A DNA stretch of 64,000 nt from Oscillospiraceae bacterium. Its GTDB lineage: Bacteria; Bacillota; Clostridia; Oscillospirales; Oscillospiraceae. The position numbers and the translations under genes were made by a program. The stretch spans positions 1-64,000 of the forward strand of contig JAFWDQ010000011.1 in the NCBI GenBank assembly GCA_017516065.1, given 5' to 3'. The notes under the pieces are model-generated. The model had not been told where the DNA came from, did no database searches, and worked only from the letters and a program-made list of their open reading frames with translations. Below, in pieces: positions 1 to 8,839 of the stretch. Positions within the stretch are counted from its first letter, which is position 1. Every line of letters begins with the position of its first letter.

Positions 1-1
1 G

Positions 2-2746
2 ACGGCAACGGTGACAGGGAAGCCTGAGAATGGCGTTGCTCCTGTGTACAGTCTGAGCCGCGTTGAGGGTCAGACTGTGGGCGAGTACGCGATCAGTGTG
101 ACGGCGGAGGCGGCTTCGAACCCGAACTACACGATCACGACAGCGGCAGGCACATTCAAGATCAATCCTGCGGACGTCGTTGTAACGATCGTGGGCAACA
201 ATGTGACGGCGACGTACGACGGTACTGCGCACAGTGCCAGCGGGTACAGCGTGACGAGCATCCAGATCGACGGCAAAGACACGACGCTGTACACGGCGGA
301 GGACTTCACGTTCAGCGGAACGGCGAGCGTGAGCCGGACGAACGTCGTGGAAGGCGAGGATGCCGACGGCAAGACGGATATGGGCCTGAAAGCCGCGGAC
401 TTCACGAATACGAACAAGAACTTCGGCACGGTAACGTTCAACGTGACGGACGGCTACGCGAAGATCGACCCGGCGGCGATCACGATTGCGGCGGACGCGA
501 AGACGAAGACGTATGACAACAATGCGGCGACGGATCCGGAACTGACAGCTACGGTGACGGGCGTACCGGCGAACGGCGTTGCTCCTGTGTACAGTCTGAG
601 CCGCGTTGCGGGTCAGGCTGCGGGCGAGTACGCGATCAGTGTGACGGCGGAAGCGGCTTCGAACCCGAACTACACGATCACGACGACAGGCAGCACGTTT
701 ACGATCGAGAAGAAGGCCGTGGAGATCACGGTGAACGGCAGCAGCGACACGCAGACGTACAATGGCAGTCCGCTGACGTCCGACACCGACGTAACGCCGA
801 GCTGCAGCGACAGCCTGTTCGACGCGGGCAAGTTCAGCTACAGCGGCGCGACGACGATTACGGAGACGAATGCGGACACCTACACCGAAGCCATTGACAC
901 CACGAAGTGCGCGTACGACGATAACAACCTGGACGTGACGTTCGTGGCGGGTGATCCCGTGAGCTTCACGATCGAGAAGGCAGACATCACTCCCGCAGTG
1001 AGCATCGAGGGCTGGACGTACGGCGAGGACGCGAACGAGCCCAGCGTGACGGGCAACGCCGGCGAGGGCGCGGTCACGTACGAGTACAAGGCAAAGGACG
1101 CGGACGACAGCGCGTACAGCACGACGGTGCCGAGTGCCGCGGGCGAGTACACGGTACGCGCGACGATCGCGGAGACCGACAACTACAACGGCGCAACGGC
1201 GACGGTTGACTTCACGATCACGAAGGCAGACATCGATCCCGCAGTGAGCCTGGAAGGCTGGACGTACGGCGAGGACGCGAACGAGCCCAGCGTGACGGGC
1301 AACGCCGGCGAGGGCGCGGTCACGTACGAGTACAAGGCAAAGGACGCGGACGACAGCGCGTACAGCGAGACGGTGCCGAGCGCCGCGGGCGAGTACACGG
1401 TGCGCGCGACGATCGCGGAAACTGACAATTATGCCGGCACAACGGCGACGGCAGACTTCACGATCACGAAGGCAGACATCGATCCCGCAGTGAGCCTGGA
1501 AGGCTGGACGTACGGCGAAGAAGCGAACGAGCCCAGCGTGACGGGCAACGCCGGCGAGGGCGCGGTCACGTACGAGTACAAGGCAAAGGACGCGGATGAC
1601 AGCACGTACAGCGAGACGGTGCCGAGCGCCGCGGGCGAGTACACGGTGCGCGCGACGATCGCGGAAACTGACAATTATGCCGGCGCAACGGCGACGGCAG
1701 ACTTCACGATCAGCGTGGTACTTGAAAGCATTAAGGTCACCACAGATCCCACGAAGACTTCTTATAAAGAAGGCGAGCTCTTTGATCCCACGGGTATGGT
1801 GGTGACGGCGATTTACAACGATGGCAGCACGAAGGATATTACAAACGACGTGACGATCAGCCCGGACGGCGCGCTGTCGAAGTCCGATAAGGTCATAACC
1901 ATCCGCTACAGTGAGGATGGAGGCGATCCGCTCGAGACGACGACTCCGATCACCGTTACAGCCAGCAGCAGCGGCGGCGGCGGTTCCGGCGGCGGCGGCG
2001 GCGGAAGCTCCCCCAAGCCGGATGAACCGGTTCTGACCGGTGAAGACCACAGTGCCTATATTGCCGGCTATCCGGACGGCACCGTGCATCCCAACGGCAG
2101 CATCACCCGTGCCGAGTCCGTGACGATCATCTACCGTCTGCTGCCGGACGGCCGCAGAGCTGAGATCTTCAGCACTTCCAGTCCCTTCAGCGACGTGACC
2201 GGCGATCTGTGGTATAACGAGCCGGTATCCTCCCTGGCGAAGGGCGGCTACGTCCTGGGTTACCCGGACGGCACCTTCGGCGGCGATCGGAGCATCACCC
2301 GTGCCGAGTTCGCGGCTATGCTGGTCCGTCTCATGGGCGCCAGCGGCGGCTCGGCCTCCTTCCCCGATGTGGACAGCGGCCACTGGGCCTGCGGAAGCAT
2401 TGCCACGGCGGCTTCTCAGGGCTGGCTGGAGGGTTATCCCGACGGCACCTTCCGTCCGGATCAGCCCATCACCAGAGCTGAGGCCATAACAGTGATCAAT
2501 CGCATTCTGAACCGCGGCGTGGATGAGAACAGTACCCTGGGCGACTATAAGAACTTCTCCGACAACAGCGATCCCGGCGCCTGGTACTACTACGAGATCC
2601 TTGAAGCGGCCAACGACCACGAGTATATCGGTACGCGTCCCCATGAAAACTGGATCGCGAGCAAACTGAACAGCATTGCAGACGAAGACAGCGCTGCGGA
2701 CGACGTCAGCGGCGAAGTCGACGCCGCAGCTGCCGAGACGCCCTGA
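2..2746 (+). CDS. SLH-domain surface protein with MBG repeats (5' end outside window)
   Basis: This is the C-terminal part of a large exported surface protein; the reading frame is open at the window edge and enters in mid-repeat, so the start lies upstream. It begins with MBG-type beta domains (motifs such as GEYAISVTAEA and PNYTIT), including three near-identical 82-residue copies. An Ig-like group 3 domain follows (around SYKEGELFDPTG, residues ~572-656), then a Gly/Ser linker (~657-677), then three SLH motifs (GYPDGT...ITRAE, ~680-870). SLH domains bind pyruvylated secondary wall polymer, so the protein is probably anchored to the cell wall as an S-layer component or adhesin, with the repeats as a stalk. 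Ligand unknown. A hairpin terminator follows the stop codon. Confidence 0.93.
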   Translation, partial: TATVTGKPENGVAPVYSLSRVEGQTVGEYAISVTAEAASNPNYTITTAAGTFKINPADVVVTIVGNNVTATYDGTAHSASGYSVTSIQIDGKDTTLYTAEDFTFSGTASVSRTNVVEGEDADGKTDMGLKAADFTNTNKNFGTVTFNVTDGYAKIDPAAITIAADAKTKTYDNNAATDPELTATVTGVPANGVAPVYSLSRVAGQAAGEYAISVTAEAASNPNYTITTTGSTFTIEKKAVEITVNGSSDTQTYNGSPLTSDTDVTPSCSDSLFDAGKFSYSGATTITETNADTYTEAIDTTKCAYDDNNLDVTFVAGDPVSFTIEKADITPAVSIEGWTYGEDANEPSVTGNAGEGAVTYEYKAKDADDSAYSTTVPSAAGEYTVRATIAETDNYNGATATVDFTITKADIDPAVSLEGWTYGEDANEPSVTGNAGEGAVTYEYKAKDADDSAYSETVPSAAGEYTVRATIAETDNYAGTTATADFTITKADIDPAVSLEGWTYGEEANEPSVTGNAGEGAVTYEYKAKDADDSTYSETVPSAAGEYTVRATIAETDNYAGATATADFTISVVLESIKVTTDPTKTSYKEGELFDPTGMVVTAIYNDGSTKDITNDVTISPDGALSKSDKVITIRYSEDGGDPLETTTPITVTASSSGGGGSGGGGGGSSPKPDEPVLTGEDHSAYIAGYPDGTVHPNGSITRAESVTIIYRLLPDGRRAEIFSTSSPFSDVTGDLWYNEPVSSLAKGGYVLGYPDGTFGGDRSITRAEFAAMLVRLMGASGGSASFPDVDSGHWACGSIATAASQGWLEGYPDGTFRPDQPITRAEAITVINRILNRGVDENSTLGDYKNFSDNSDPGAWYYYEILEAANDHEYIGTRPHENWIASKLNSIADEDSAADDVSGEVDAAAAETP
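977..1714 (+). repeat. three tandem 246-bp repeats encoding MBG domains
   Basis: Units start at 977, 1223 and 1469, each 246 bp (82 codons), opening with the codons for KAD and closing with DFTI. They are almost identical at DNA level as well as protein level, which suggests recent amplification by recombination. Two further, more diverged near-copies of another MBG unit lie at about 2-170 and 535-705. Confidence 0.9.
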
Positions 2747-2775
2747 CCGGGGCGCGCGGCACAGACGAGCATATC

Positions 2776-2807
2776 AAAGCCCTCCGGCATCATTGTCGGA
2801 GGGCTTT
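2776..2807 (+). terminator. hairpin terminator after the SLH protein
   Basis: AAAGCCCTCCG (2776-2786) pairs with CGGAGGGCTTT (2797-2807) across a 10-nt loop, 30 bases after the stop codon. The U-tract is short. Confidence 0.7.
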
Positions 2808-2877
2808 CGATTGCGGCGCTTCAGGCAGGACGTATTTCCCGCCTCCCGTTCATAGACTGGACGGGAGGTGTTTTTTC

Positions 2878-3567
2878 ATGCTGGGAGAACTGATCCTCAC
2901 GCCTGCGGGCCGGGTCAGGACGGAGCGGGAGACGGTTTGCGGCGCGGCTCTGCTCACCGTCTCCGCCAGAGCGCGGCCCCGGGCCCTGTCTCTGGCCGCG
3001 CGGCAGCTCCGGCGGGCGGGTCTGCGCCGGGCCGCCGCACCGGAGACGCCGCTGTGCAGACAGATCCTGTCAGCGGCGGGGATCGAAGCAGTGACGGAAC
3101 GGGACGCCCTGCCGATCCTGGCGGCACGGCTGACGCACGCCGTTCTGCAGACCCTGTTCCCGGCGCCGGAGGCCGTCTCCGTGGCCCTGTGGGCCGGGCG
3201 CCGGAGCCGCTGGCTGGATCGGGCGGCGCTGGAGCTGGCGGAAACCGTCCGGGAGGTGAGAGTGGAAACGCCGGACGGCGCGGCCCTGCGGCGGTATCTC
3301 CGCAGCCGATTCGGGCTGGCGGACCGGTCCGGCTGTCCGGGAGATTTTTCGCTGGTCTTTGACCCGCTGCCGGAGACGCTGCCGCAGCCTCCGGGACTCT
3401 GGCTGTCCCGGACGCCGCCGCCTTCGGGATGGCACGGACAGGCAGGTCTCACCGCCGTGCTGCGGGACGGCACGGTCCTCACCGACGGAGCCCGGATCGC
3501 CCTGCTGCTGACAACAGGTCTGCTGCCCCTGGGGGCGGTCGCCGTCACGCCCCAGATGCCGGGCTGA
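2878..3567 (+). CDS. hypothetical protein, 229 aa
   Basis: I do not recognise this protein. The start is ATG at 2878 with GGGAGG at 2863-2868. It is Arg/Ala/Leu-rich with no signal peptide, membrane segment or metal motif. The N-terminal ~70 residues contain the segment VSARARPRALSLAARQLR, the middle is predicted helical, and the C-terminal third carries DGTVLTDGARIALLLTTGLLPLGAVAVT, which could be a beta-rich or weakly hydrophobic tail (quoted here in two parts: DGTVLTDGARIA and LLLTTGLLPLGAVAVT). It stands alone between two terminators, so context gives no functional hint. The good ribosome binding site and dedicated terminator argue that it is real. Confidence 0.7.
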   Translation: MLGELILTPAGRVRTERETVCGAALLTVSARARPRALSLAARQLRRAGLRRAAAPETPLCRQILSAAGIEAVTERDALPILAARLTHAVLQTLFPAPEAVSVALWAGRRSRWLDRAALELAETVREVRVETPDGAALRRYLRSRFGLADRSGCPGDFSLVFDPLPETLPQPPGLWLSRTPPPSGWHGQAGLTAVLRDGTVLTDGARIALLLTTGLLPLGAVAVTPQMPG

Positions 3568-3580
3568 CAACGGAAAGCGT

Positions 3581-3616
3581 GACGGGGCCGCCGGTGAAAA
3601 CACCGGCGGCCCCGTC
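3581..3616. terminator. strong 16-bp hairpin between convergent genes
   Basis: GACGGGGCCGCCGGTG (3581-3596) pairs perfectly with its complement at 3601-3616 across an AAAA loop, followed by GTTTAT. It lies between the plus-strand unknown gene and the minus-strand protease gene and may serve both. Confidence 0.85.
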
Positions 3617-3647
3617 GTTTATAAAGGGAGAGAAAAGAGAGAGTGTT

Positions 3648-5048
3648 TTAATACAGGAAGGAGAAGAAATCCTCAAACTCCTCAAAGGGATCGTAATAGT
3701 AGTATTCGCCGCCCTCCCGGGAGCTGTCGTTCCCGCCGTAGACGCCGTAACCGCCGGGTGCTGCGCTGCCCTGACTGTCCCGGATGGCCTGCTCCAGGGC
3801 GGCCTCCGTCTGGGCGTTCTTCTCGTCAAAGGTCAGAGAGACGGTCAGGGTCTGTCCGTCGCGGTACACGGCCAGGGACACGGTGTCGCCGGCCTTGTAA
3901 TTGTCCTTGGCGGTAACAAGGTCCGTGGAATTTTCAATGGCGGTGCCGTCTATGGCGGTGATGATATCGCCGACCTGCAGGCCGGCCCGCTCCGCGCAGG
4001 AGCCGGGGGCTACCACGTCCACGTAGGCGCCGGTCGTCAGATGAAAGCGCTGGATGTCCGACTCGGAGAGGGTGGAGGTCTGGATGCCCAGATAGGGGCG
4101 GCCTGTGACATAGCCGTGGGCCATCAGTTCCGAGATGATCTCCGTCACGTCGTCGATGGGGATGGCGAAGCCAAGGCCCTCCACGCCGGAGGAGGCGTAC
4201 TTGGCGGAGACGATGCCCACCACCTCGCCGTTGGGGTTGAACAGCGGGCCGCCGGAGTTGCCGGCGTTGACGGCGCAGTCGGTCTGGATCATGTTCTGCA
4301 CGCGGTTGCTCTCCGTGGCGATAGGCCGCTCCAGAGCGGAGACGATGCCCGTGGTCAGGGTAAAAGTCAGTTCCCCAAGGGGGTTGCCGATGGCGCAGAC
4401 CGACTCGCCTACGCGCAGATCGGAGGAGGTGCCCAGCACCACGGGGGTCAGACCCTTGGCGTCGATCTTCACCACGGCCACATCGTTGTCCTCGTCGCCG
4501 CCCACCAGGGTGCCGGTATAGGATTCTTCGTTATAGAGAGTCACAGTGATGGAATTGGCGTTCTCAATGACGTGATAGTTGGTCAGGATGTAGCCGTCGG
4601 AGGTCAGGATGAAGCCGGACCCGGCGGCGGGAGCGCTGCTGGTCTGGCCGAAGACGTTGGTGACGGTGACCTCCGTGGTGATGCCCACGGTGGAATTGAC
4701 GAAGGCCTGATAGATGGCCCCGGGGGACATGGCGGTACGCACGGCGGAGGTGCCGACTGCGGTCTCCTCTTCGGCAGTCTGGCCGCTGTTCTGCACCAGA
4801 GCGGAGACGGTGGAGACCGTGGAGGAGGATGCCTGACTTGCGTCGTCGGCCCGGTCAAGGGCCATCATGGCGCCGCCGAAGCCGGTGCCGCCGCCTATGA
4901 CGGCGCAGACCAGAAAGATGGCGAGAATCCGGGCCCAGCCGAGCCTCCTGCGCGGCGTTCCGTTGTGCGGAGAGGACGTGTCCGCCGACCCGGTCTGAGG
5001 GCGATCATAATCGCCGCTGTTGTAATTGCTGTAATACAATAGGTCCAA
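3648..5048 (-). CDS. HtrA/DegP-like serine protease with PDZ domain
   Basis: Membrane-anchored S1C protease, 466 aa, for extracytoplasmic protein quality control. It has a short polar N-terminus, one transmembrane helix (~40-62), a trypsin-like domain with triad His159 (LTNYHVIE), Asp189 (DNDVAVVKI) and Ser265 (NAGNSGGPL), and one PDZ domain (~315-405, YLGIQTSTLS onward). It ends in a Tyr/Gly/Glu-rich tail. The start is TTG at 5046-5048 because GGAAGGGAG lies just upstream and no ATG fits. It is monocistronic, isolated from cysE by the terminator at 5200-5236. The family usually responds to envelope stress; the sequence shows no clear operator. Exact paralogue (htrA, htrB or degP) not assignable. 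Confidence 0.95.
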   Translation of the reverse strand: MDLLYYSNYNSGDYDRPQTGSADTSSPHNGTPRRRLGWARILAIFLVCAVIGGGTGFGGAMMALDRADDASQASSSTVSTVSALVQNSGQTAEEETAVGTSAVRTAMSPGAIYQAFVNSTVGITTEVTVTNVFGQTSSAPAAGSGFILTSDGYILTNYHVIENANSITVTLYNEESYTGTLVGGDEDNDVAVVKIDAKGLTPVVLGTSSDLRVGESVCAIGNPLGELTFTLTTGIVSALERPIATESNRVQNMIQTDCAVNAGNSGGPLFNPNGEVVGIVSAKYASSGVEGLGFAIPIDDVTEIISELMAHGYVTGRPYLGIQTSTLSESDIQRFHLTTGAYVDVVAPGSCAERAGLQVGDIITAIDGTAIENSTDLVTAKDNYKAGDTVSLAVYRDGQTLTVSLTFDEKNAQTEAALEQAIRDSQGSAAPGGYGVYGGNDSSREGGEYYYYDPFEEFEDFFSFLY

Positions 5049-5080
5049 CTCCCTTCCTGGGATTTCGTTCTTACGGGGCC

Positions 5081-5109
5081 ATTATAGGACCGGTTTGTGT
5101 ATAAATCAT
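5081..5109 (-). promoter_or_regulatory. possible promoter for the HtrA-like gene
   Basis: A perfect -10 TATAAT (plus strand ATTATA, 5081-5086) sits 35 bases upstream of the TTG start. The -35 at 17 bp spacing (ATGATT, 5104-5109) is poor, so activation or another sigma factor is possible. Confidence 0.4.
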
Positions 5110-5199
5110 GAAGAAAAAAAGAAGTAAATTTAAAATTGTTTATCCGGTCAGGCCCTGGGGGACAAGCGACAGGGCCATATTTTGGAGAAGAAAGAAAAA

Positions 5200-5236
5200 G
5201 GACCGACAGATTTTCATGCTGAAAATCTGCCGGTCC
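5200..5236 (-). terminator. terminator of cysE and of the long gcv-cysE run
   Basis: A 17-bp stem with a 3-nt loop (arms 5200-5216 and 5220-5236, one mismatch) starts 13 bases after the cysE stop on the minus strand. A CTTTTTCTTTCTT tract follows. Confidence 0.88.
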
Positions 5237-5248
5237 GGTGCGTATTGA

Positions 5249-6106
5249 TCAGGGCTCCACGGGGCCCACGGCGGTGGGCTGGTTGTAGATGGTGCTGCCG
5301 GCCGGGACCGAATCGGTGAGCCAGACGTTGCCGCCGATAACGCAGTTGTCGCCGATAACGGTGTCGCCGCCCAGGATGGTGGCGCCGGCGTAGACCACCA
5401 CGTGATTGCCGATGTCCGGATGGCGCTTGATGCCCTTGATGGGGTTGCCGTTCTCGTCGGCCTTGAAGCTTTTGGCGCCCAGGGTCACGCCCTGGTAGAG
5501 CTTCACGTGCTCGCCGATGGTACAGGTCTCACCGACGACGACGCCGGTGCCGTGGTCAATGAAGAACCAGGGGCCGATGGAGGCGCCGGGATGGATATCC
5601 ACGCCGGTGGTCTGGTGGGCGTACTCCGTCATCATCCGGGGGATCAGAGGCACCTGCAGCTCATACAGGCAGTGGGCCAGCCGGAAGATGCTGATGGCCT
5701 CGAAAGCCGGGTAGGCCAGCATGATCTCGGCGGTGGACCGGGCGGCGGGGTCGCCGTCATAGGCGGCCTGGATGTCGGTCTCAAGGATTTCCGCCACCTG
5801 GGGCAGAGCCTCAAAGAAGGAGGCGACGGCCTCGACGGACTCCTGGCCGGTGACGGCCCGGATCATGTCGCTGAGCAGCAGCGCCGCCTGCTGGAGATAG
5901 CTGCCGATCTGTGTGCCGGTCCAGGGCCCGGCGTAACGCTCACTGGTGAAGATCTGGGGGTACATGGCGCTGCGCAGCAGGCCGATGAGCCGGATCACCT
6001 GGTCCTTGAGACCGTGAAGGGGCCTGTCGTCGCCGCTGCGGTGCAGCTGCAGGAGCTGCTGCGTGGTCTCCTGGATCGTGGCGTTGATGGATGGGGTCAT
6101 ATTCAT
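5249..6106 (-). CDS. cysE: serine O-acetyltransferase (CysE/EpsC type)
   Basis: Transfers acetyl from acetyl-CoA to L-serine, the first step of cysteine synthesis. The protein is 285 aa, close to the EpsC subgroup, with an all-helical N-terminal half and a left-handed beta-helix of hexapeptide repeats from ~165. The signature HPGASIGPWFFIDHGTG includes catalytic His185; GVTLGAKSF and the late repeats around GGNVWLTDSVP complete the helix. ATG at 6106 has AGGAAGG upstream. It is the last gene of a same-strand run, 19 bases after the AI-2E transporter gene. That places serine consumption beside the glycine cleavage genes; a metabolic link is inferred. Confidence 0.95.
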   Translation of the reverse strand: MNMTPSINATIQETTQQLLQLHRSGDDRPLHGLKDQVIRLIGLLRSAMYPQIFTSERYAGPWTGTQIGSYLQQAALLLSDMIRAVTGQESVEAVASFFEALPQVAEILETDIQAAYDGDPAARSTAEIMLAYPAFEAISIFRLAHCLYELQVPLIPRMMTEYAHQTTGVDIHPGASIGPWFFIDHGTGVVVGETCTIGEHVKLYQGVTLGAKSFKADENGNPIKGIKRHPDIGNHVVVYAGATILGGDTVIGDNCVIGGNVWLTDSVPAGSTIYNQPTAVGPVEP

Positions 6107-6125
6107 ACCTTCCTATATTTTCAAA

Positions 6126-7415
6126 TCAGTCTGATTCGTCGTCGATGGATTCGTCGTCGGCGGTTTCGTCGTTGACGGCCTCGGCGTCGGTCTTATCCTG
6201 CTTCCTGTTCATTTTCCATCTCCGGTGCCTGTGCAGCAGGACGGGATTGGGCCAGGAGGGGGCGCCCGCCAGCTTGATGCCCTTTTTATCCAGTCCATGC
6301 TGGATCCAAAGGCCCAGCAGATAGGAGAGGATCGCCACGATGGGCACGGCGATAAGACCGCCGACGATACCGAACATCCGCACCCCGATGACCACCGCCA
6401 CCAGCACCCAGACGGAGGCCAGACCCATGGTCTCGCCGAAGAGCATGGGCTTGATGAAGTAACCGTCGGCCATCTGCAGGATGACGATGAAGATGAAAAA
6501 CGCGATGACCGCCGGGGGATTGACCAGCAGAATCAGAGCCATGGAGATCAGCGCGCCCACGATGGCGCCGAAGGTGGGGACCAGATTTGTCACACCCACG
6601 ATGATGGCCACCAGCAGGGGATAGGGGGTGTGGGCGATGACGCAGAACACGCCGGTGCAGATGCCGACCACCAGAGCGTCCAGCAGGTTGTAGGCGATGA
6701 ACCGCACCAGGATCCGGTGGCAGTGGAGCATGATGCGGCGGAAGGAGCGGAAGTGCTCCCTGGACATCCAGGCCTGGAAGACCCGGGTGAGGCCGTTCAT
6801 GATGCGCCGTTTATCCACCAGCAGGTACAGAGTGATGAAGCAGAGGATGAAGGCGTTGATGAACTTCCGGCCTATGGAGACGGACAGGGAGACCAGGTCC
6901 TCCGGACTGGTGCCGTTTTTCGGCATGATCAGACCGGTGAGCCGCTCCAGGAAGCCGTCCCAGGAGCCCAGGGCCATGCTCAGCCCCAGATCGTTGAAGA
7001 CCGGGAACCGGACCTCCCAGCGGATCAGCTGCTGGCGGAAGGTCTCAAAATACGTCTCCAAGTTGGAGGTGAGCTGCGTCACGCTGGCCGCAAGCCGGGG
7101 CACCAGAGCGGCGACGAGGAGGGCGATCAGGACCAGCAGGATGATGACCATCAGCAGGATGGACAGGCCCCTGGCCAGCTTCCGCCGTTTCAGCCCGCCG
7201 AAGATGTACCGCTCTATGAGCTTGATCAGAGGATCGAGGATATAGGCTATGACGATCCCGTAGATCAGCGGGGAGATATAGTAGAAGATATGTTGGAAGA
7301 TGATGATCACCACATTGAAGCGCGACAGGGCCAGATAAATGATGATCAGCAGCAGGGCAGCCCAGAAGGCAGCCATGCCGCGTCGGCCCAGAGCATCGCG
7401 GAAGGGGTGTTTCAT
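6126..7415 (-). CDS. AI-2E family transporter (membrane permease)
   Basis: Polytopic membrane protein, 429 aa, of the PerM/TqsA/AI-2E exporter family. Hydrophobic segments include ~15-60 (FWAALLLIIIYLAL onward), one near 82-105, and a C-terminal block ~240-370 with LVPTFGAIVGALISMALILL and the family's glycine-rich loops. The last ~30 residues are strongly acidic (DDESIDDESD), probably a cytoplasmic tail. ATG at 7415 is preceded by AAGGAGG. Substrate cannot be told from sequence; family members have been linked to autoinducer-2 or ion export. It lies 48 bases after lpdA and 19 before cysE with no terminator, so cotranscription is likely. Confidence 0.92.
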   Translation of the reverse strand: MKHPFRDALGRRGMAAFWAALLLIIIYLALSRFNVVIIIFQHIFYYISPLIYGIVIAYILDPLIKLIERYIFGGLKRRKLARGLSILLMVIILLVLIALLVAALVPRLAASVTQLTSNLETYFETFRQQLIRWEVRFPVFNDLGLSMALGSWDGFLERLTGLIMPKNGTSPEDLVSLSVSIGRKFINAFILCFITLYLLVDKRRIMNGLTRVFQAWMSREHFRSFRRIMLHCHRILVRFIAYNLLDALVVGICTGVFCVIAHTPYPLLVAIIVGVTNLVPTFGAIVGALISMALILLVNPPAVIAFFIFIVILQMADGYFIKPMLFGETMGLASVWVLVAVVIGVRMFGIVGGLIAVPIVAILSYLLGLWIQHGLDKKGIKLAGAPSWPNPVLLHRHRRWKMNRKQDKTDAEAVNDETADDESIDDESD

Positions 7416-7463
7416 TTCAAACCTCCTTGAATATTAGGCAGGGGAATCGGTACATTCGGCAGG

Positions 7464-8822
7464 TCACTGGGCGAACAGATCTCCCAGGACCTCATTATAT
7501 GTGGGGTGGGGGCGGATGACACGGGACAGATCCGCCACGGTCATGCCTCTGGCCACGGCCAGCGACAGCTCGCTGATCATCTCCGTGGCCTGGGCGCAGA
7601 AGAGCTGGGCGCCGACGATGCGGCCGGTGTCGAGTTCCTCCACGATCTTGACAAAGCTGCGCTCCTCCCGGGTCACCAGGGACTGGCCGTTGACGGTCAT
7701 GGGCAGCTTCCGGGTTTTGACCTGAAGCCCCGCCGCCTTGGCGCTGTCGGCGTCCAGGCCCACCGAGGCGATCTGGGGACTGGTATACACACAGGAGGGG
7801 ATCGCCGTCATATCCATGGGGGCCTCCTTACCCAGCATATGGGCCACGGCGCACCTGCCTGCGGCGGAGGCCACGTGAGCCAGCCGCTTGCCGCCGGTGA
7901 CGTCGCCGATGGCGTAGACGCCGGGGAGGGAGGTCCGGTAGAATTCATCCACCTTGATATTGGCGCCGTCCAGCTCCGGCTGAACGCCGGGGCCGAAGAG
8001 ATCCTCGGTATAGGAGCGCCGGGCGGCGGCCATGAGGACGGCGTCGGTCTCGGTGACGGACCGGCCGTTCTTATCCTCCCAGGTGCAGAGGATGCCGGAA
8101 TCAATCCTGGCCAGCTCCTTGACCCGGGCGCCCTCGTGGTACTCCACGCCCTTTTTCTTCAGCATGGCCTGGATGCTCCGGGCCAGCTCCCGGTCCATGC
8201 CCCGGAGGGTGCAGCTGGAGATCATGGTCACCTGACAGCCGAAATCAGCGTAGGCGGAGGCGAACTCCACGCCGGTGACGCCGCCGCCGGAGACCAGCAG
8301 ACGGGGATAGACCACGTCCATGTGCTCCAGGATATCGTCGCTGCTGAGGGCCAGCTCGCCGCCGGGGAAGTCCGGCTGCGCGTACACCGTGCCGGTGGCC
8401 AGCAGGACGAACTTCGCGCCCAGCTCCGTGACGGTGCCGTCGGGGGCCTTCACGGCCACCCGGTCCGGCGCGGTCAGCGTGCCGTGGCCGGTGAAGAGGG
8501 TTACCTTGTTGAGCTTGAACAGCTGTGTGATGCCGGACTGAAGGGTGGTCACCGTCTCATCCCGCCAGGCCTTCAGGGCAGCAGGGTCCAGCGCCGCCTC
8601 CGGGAGGGGGGCCAGCCCCAGGCGGGGGGCCTGCCGGGCCTGCCGGAGCAGATGCGCGGCGTGGAGCAGGATGCGGGTGGGGATGCACCCCCGGTTCAGA
8701 CAGGTGCCGCCCAGGTCTCTGCGCTCGATAACGGCGGTGCGCAGGCCCTGCTTTGCGGCGTCCGCCGCGGCGACATATCCGCCGGGTCCGGCACCGATCA
8801 CAACAAGGTCAAACTGGTCCAT
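7464..8822 (-). CDS. lpdA: dihydrolipoyl dehydrogenase (L-protein / E3)
   Basis: Flavoprotein that reoxidises dihydrolipoyl-GcvH with NAD+. The 452-aa protein has the FAD-binding GAGPGG motif (10-15), redox-active cysteines 41 and 46 in GGTCLNRGCIP, an NAD-binding domain, the FAD motif YAIGDVTGG, and the C-terminal His439/Glu444 pair (HPTYNE). It has no N-terminal lipoyl domain. A 78-codon longer frame exists to 9056, but it overlaps lplA and lacks family sequence. ATG at 8822 follows AAAGGAG and starts exactly at the conserved MDQFDLVVIG, so the short form is chosen. Seventeen bases separate it from lplA. It probably serves the glycine cleavage complex encoded upstream. Confidence 0.96.
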   Translation of the reverse strand: MDQFDLVVIGAGPGGYVAAADAAKQGLRTAVIERRDLGGTCLNRGCIPTRILLHAAHLLRQARQAPRLGLAPLPEAALDPAALKAWRDETVTTLQSGITQLFKLNKVTLFTGHGTLTAPDRVAVKAPDGTVTELGAKFVLLATGTVYAQPDFPGGELALSSDDILEHMDVVYPRLLVSGGGVTGVEFASAYADFGCQVTMISSCTLRGMDRELARSIQAMLKKKGVEYHEGARVKELARIDSGILCTWEDKNGRSVTETDAVLMAAARRSYTEDLFGPGVQPELDGANIKVDEFYRTSLPGVYAIGDVTGGKRLAHVASAAGRCAVAHMLGKEAPMDMTAIPSCVYTSPQIASVGLDADSAKAAGLQVKTRKLPMTVNGQSLVTREERSFVKIVEELDTGRIVGAQLFCAQATEMISELSLAVARGMTVADLSRVIRPHPTYNEVLGDLFAQ

Positions 8823-8839
8823 AGGAAAGAGCTCCTTTA

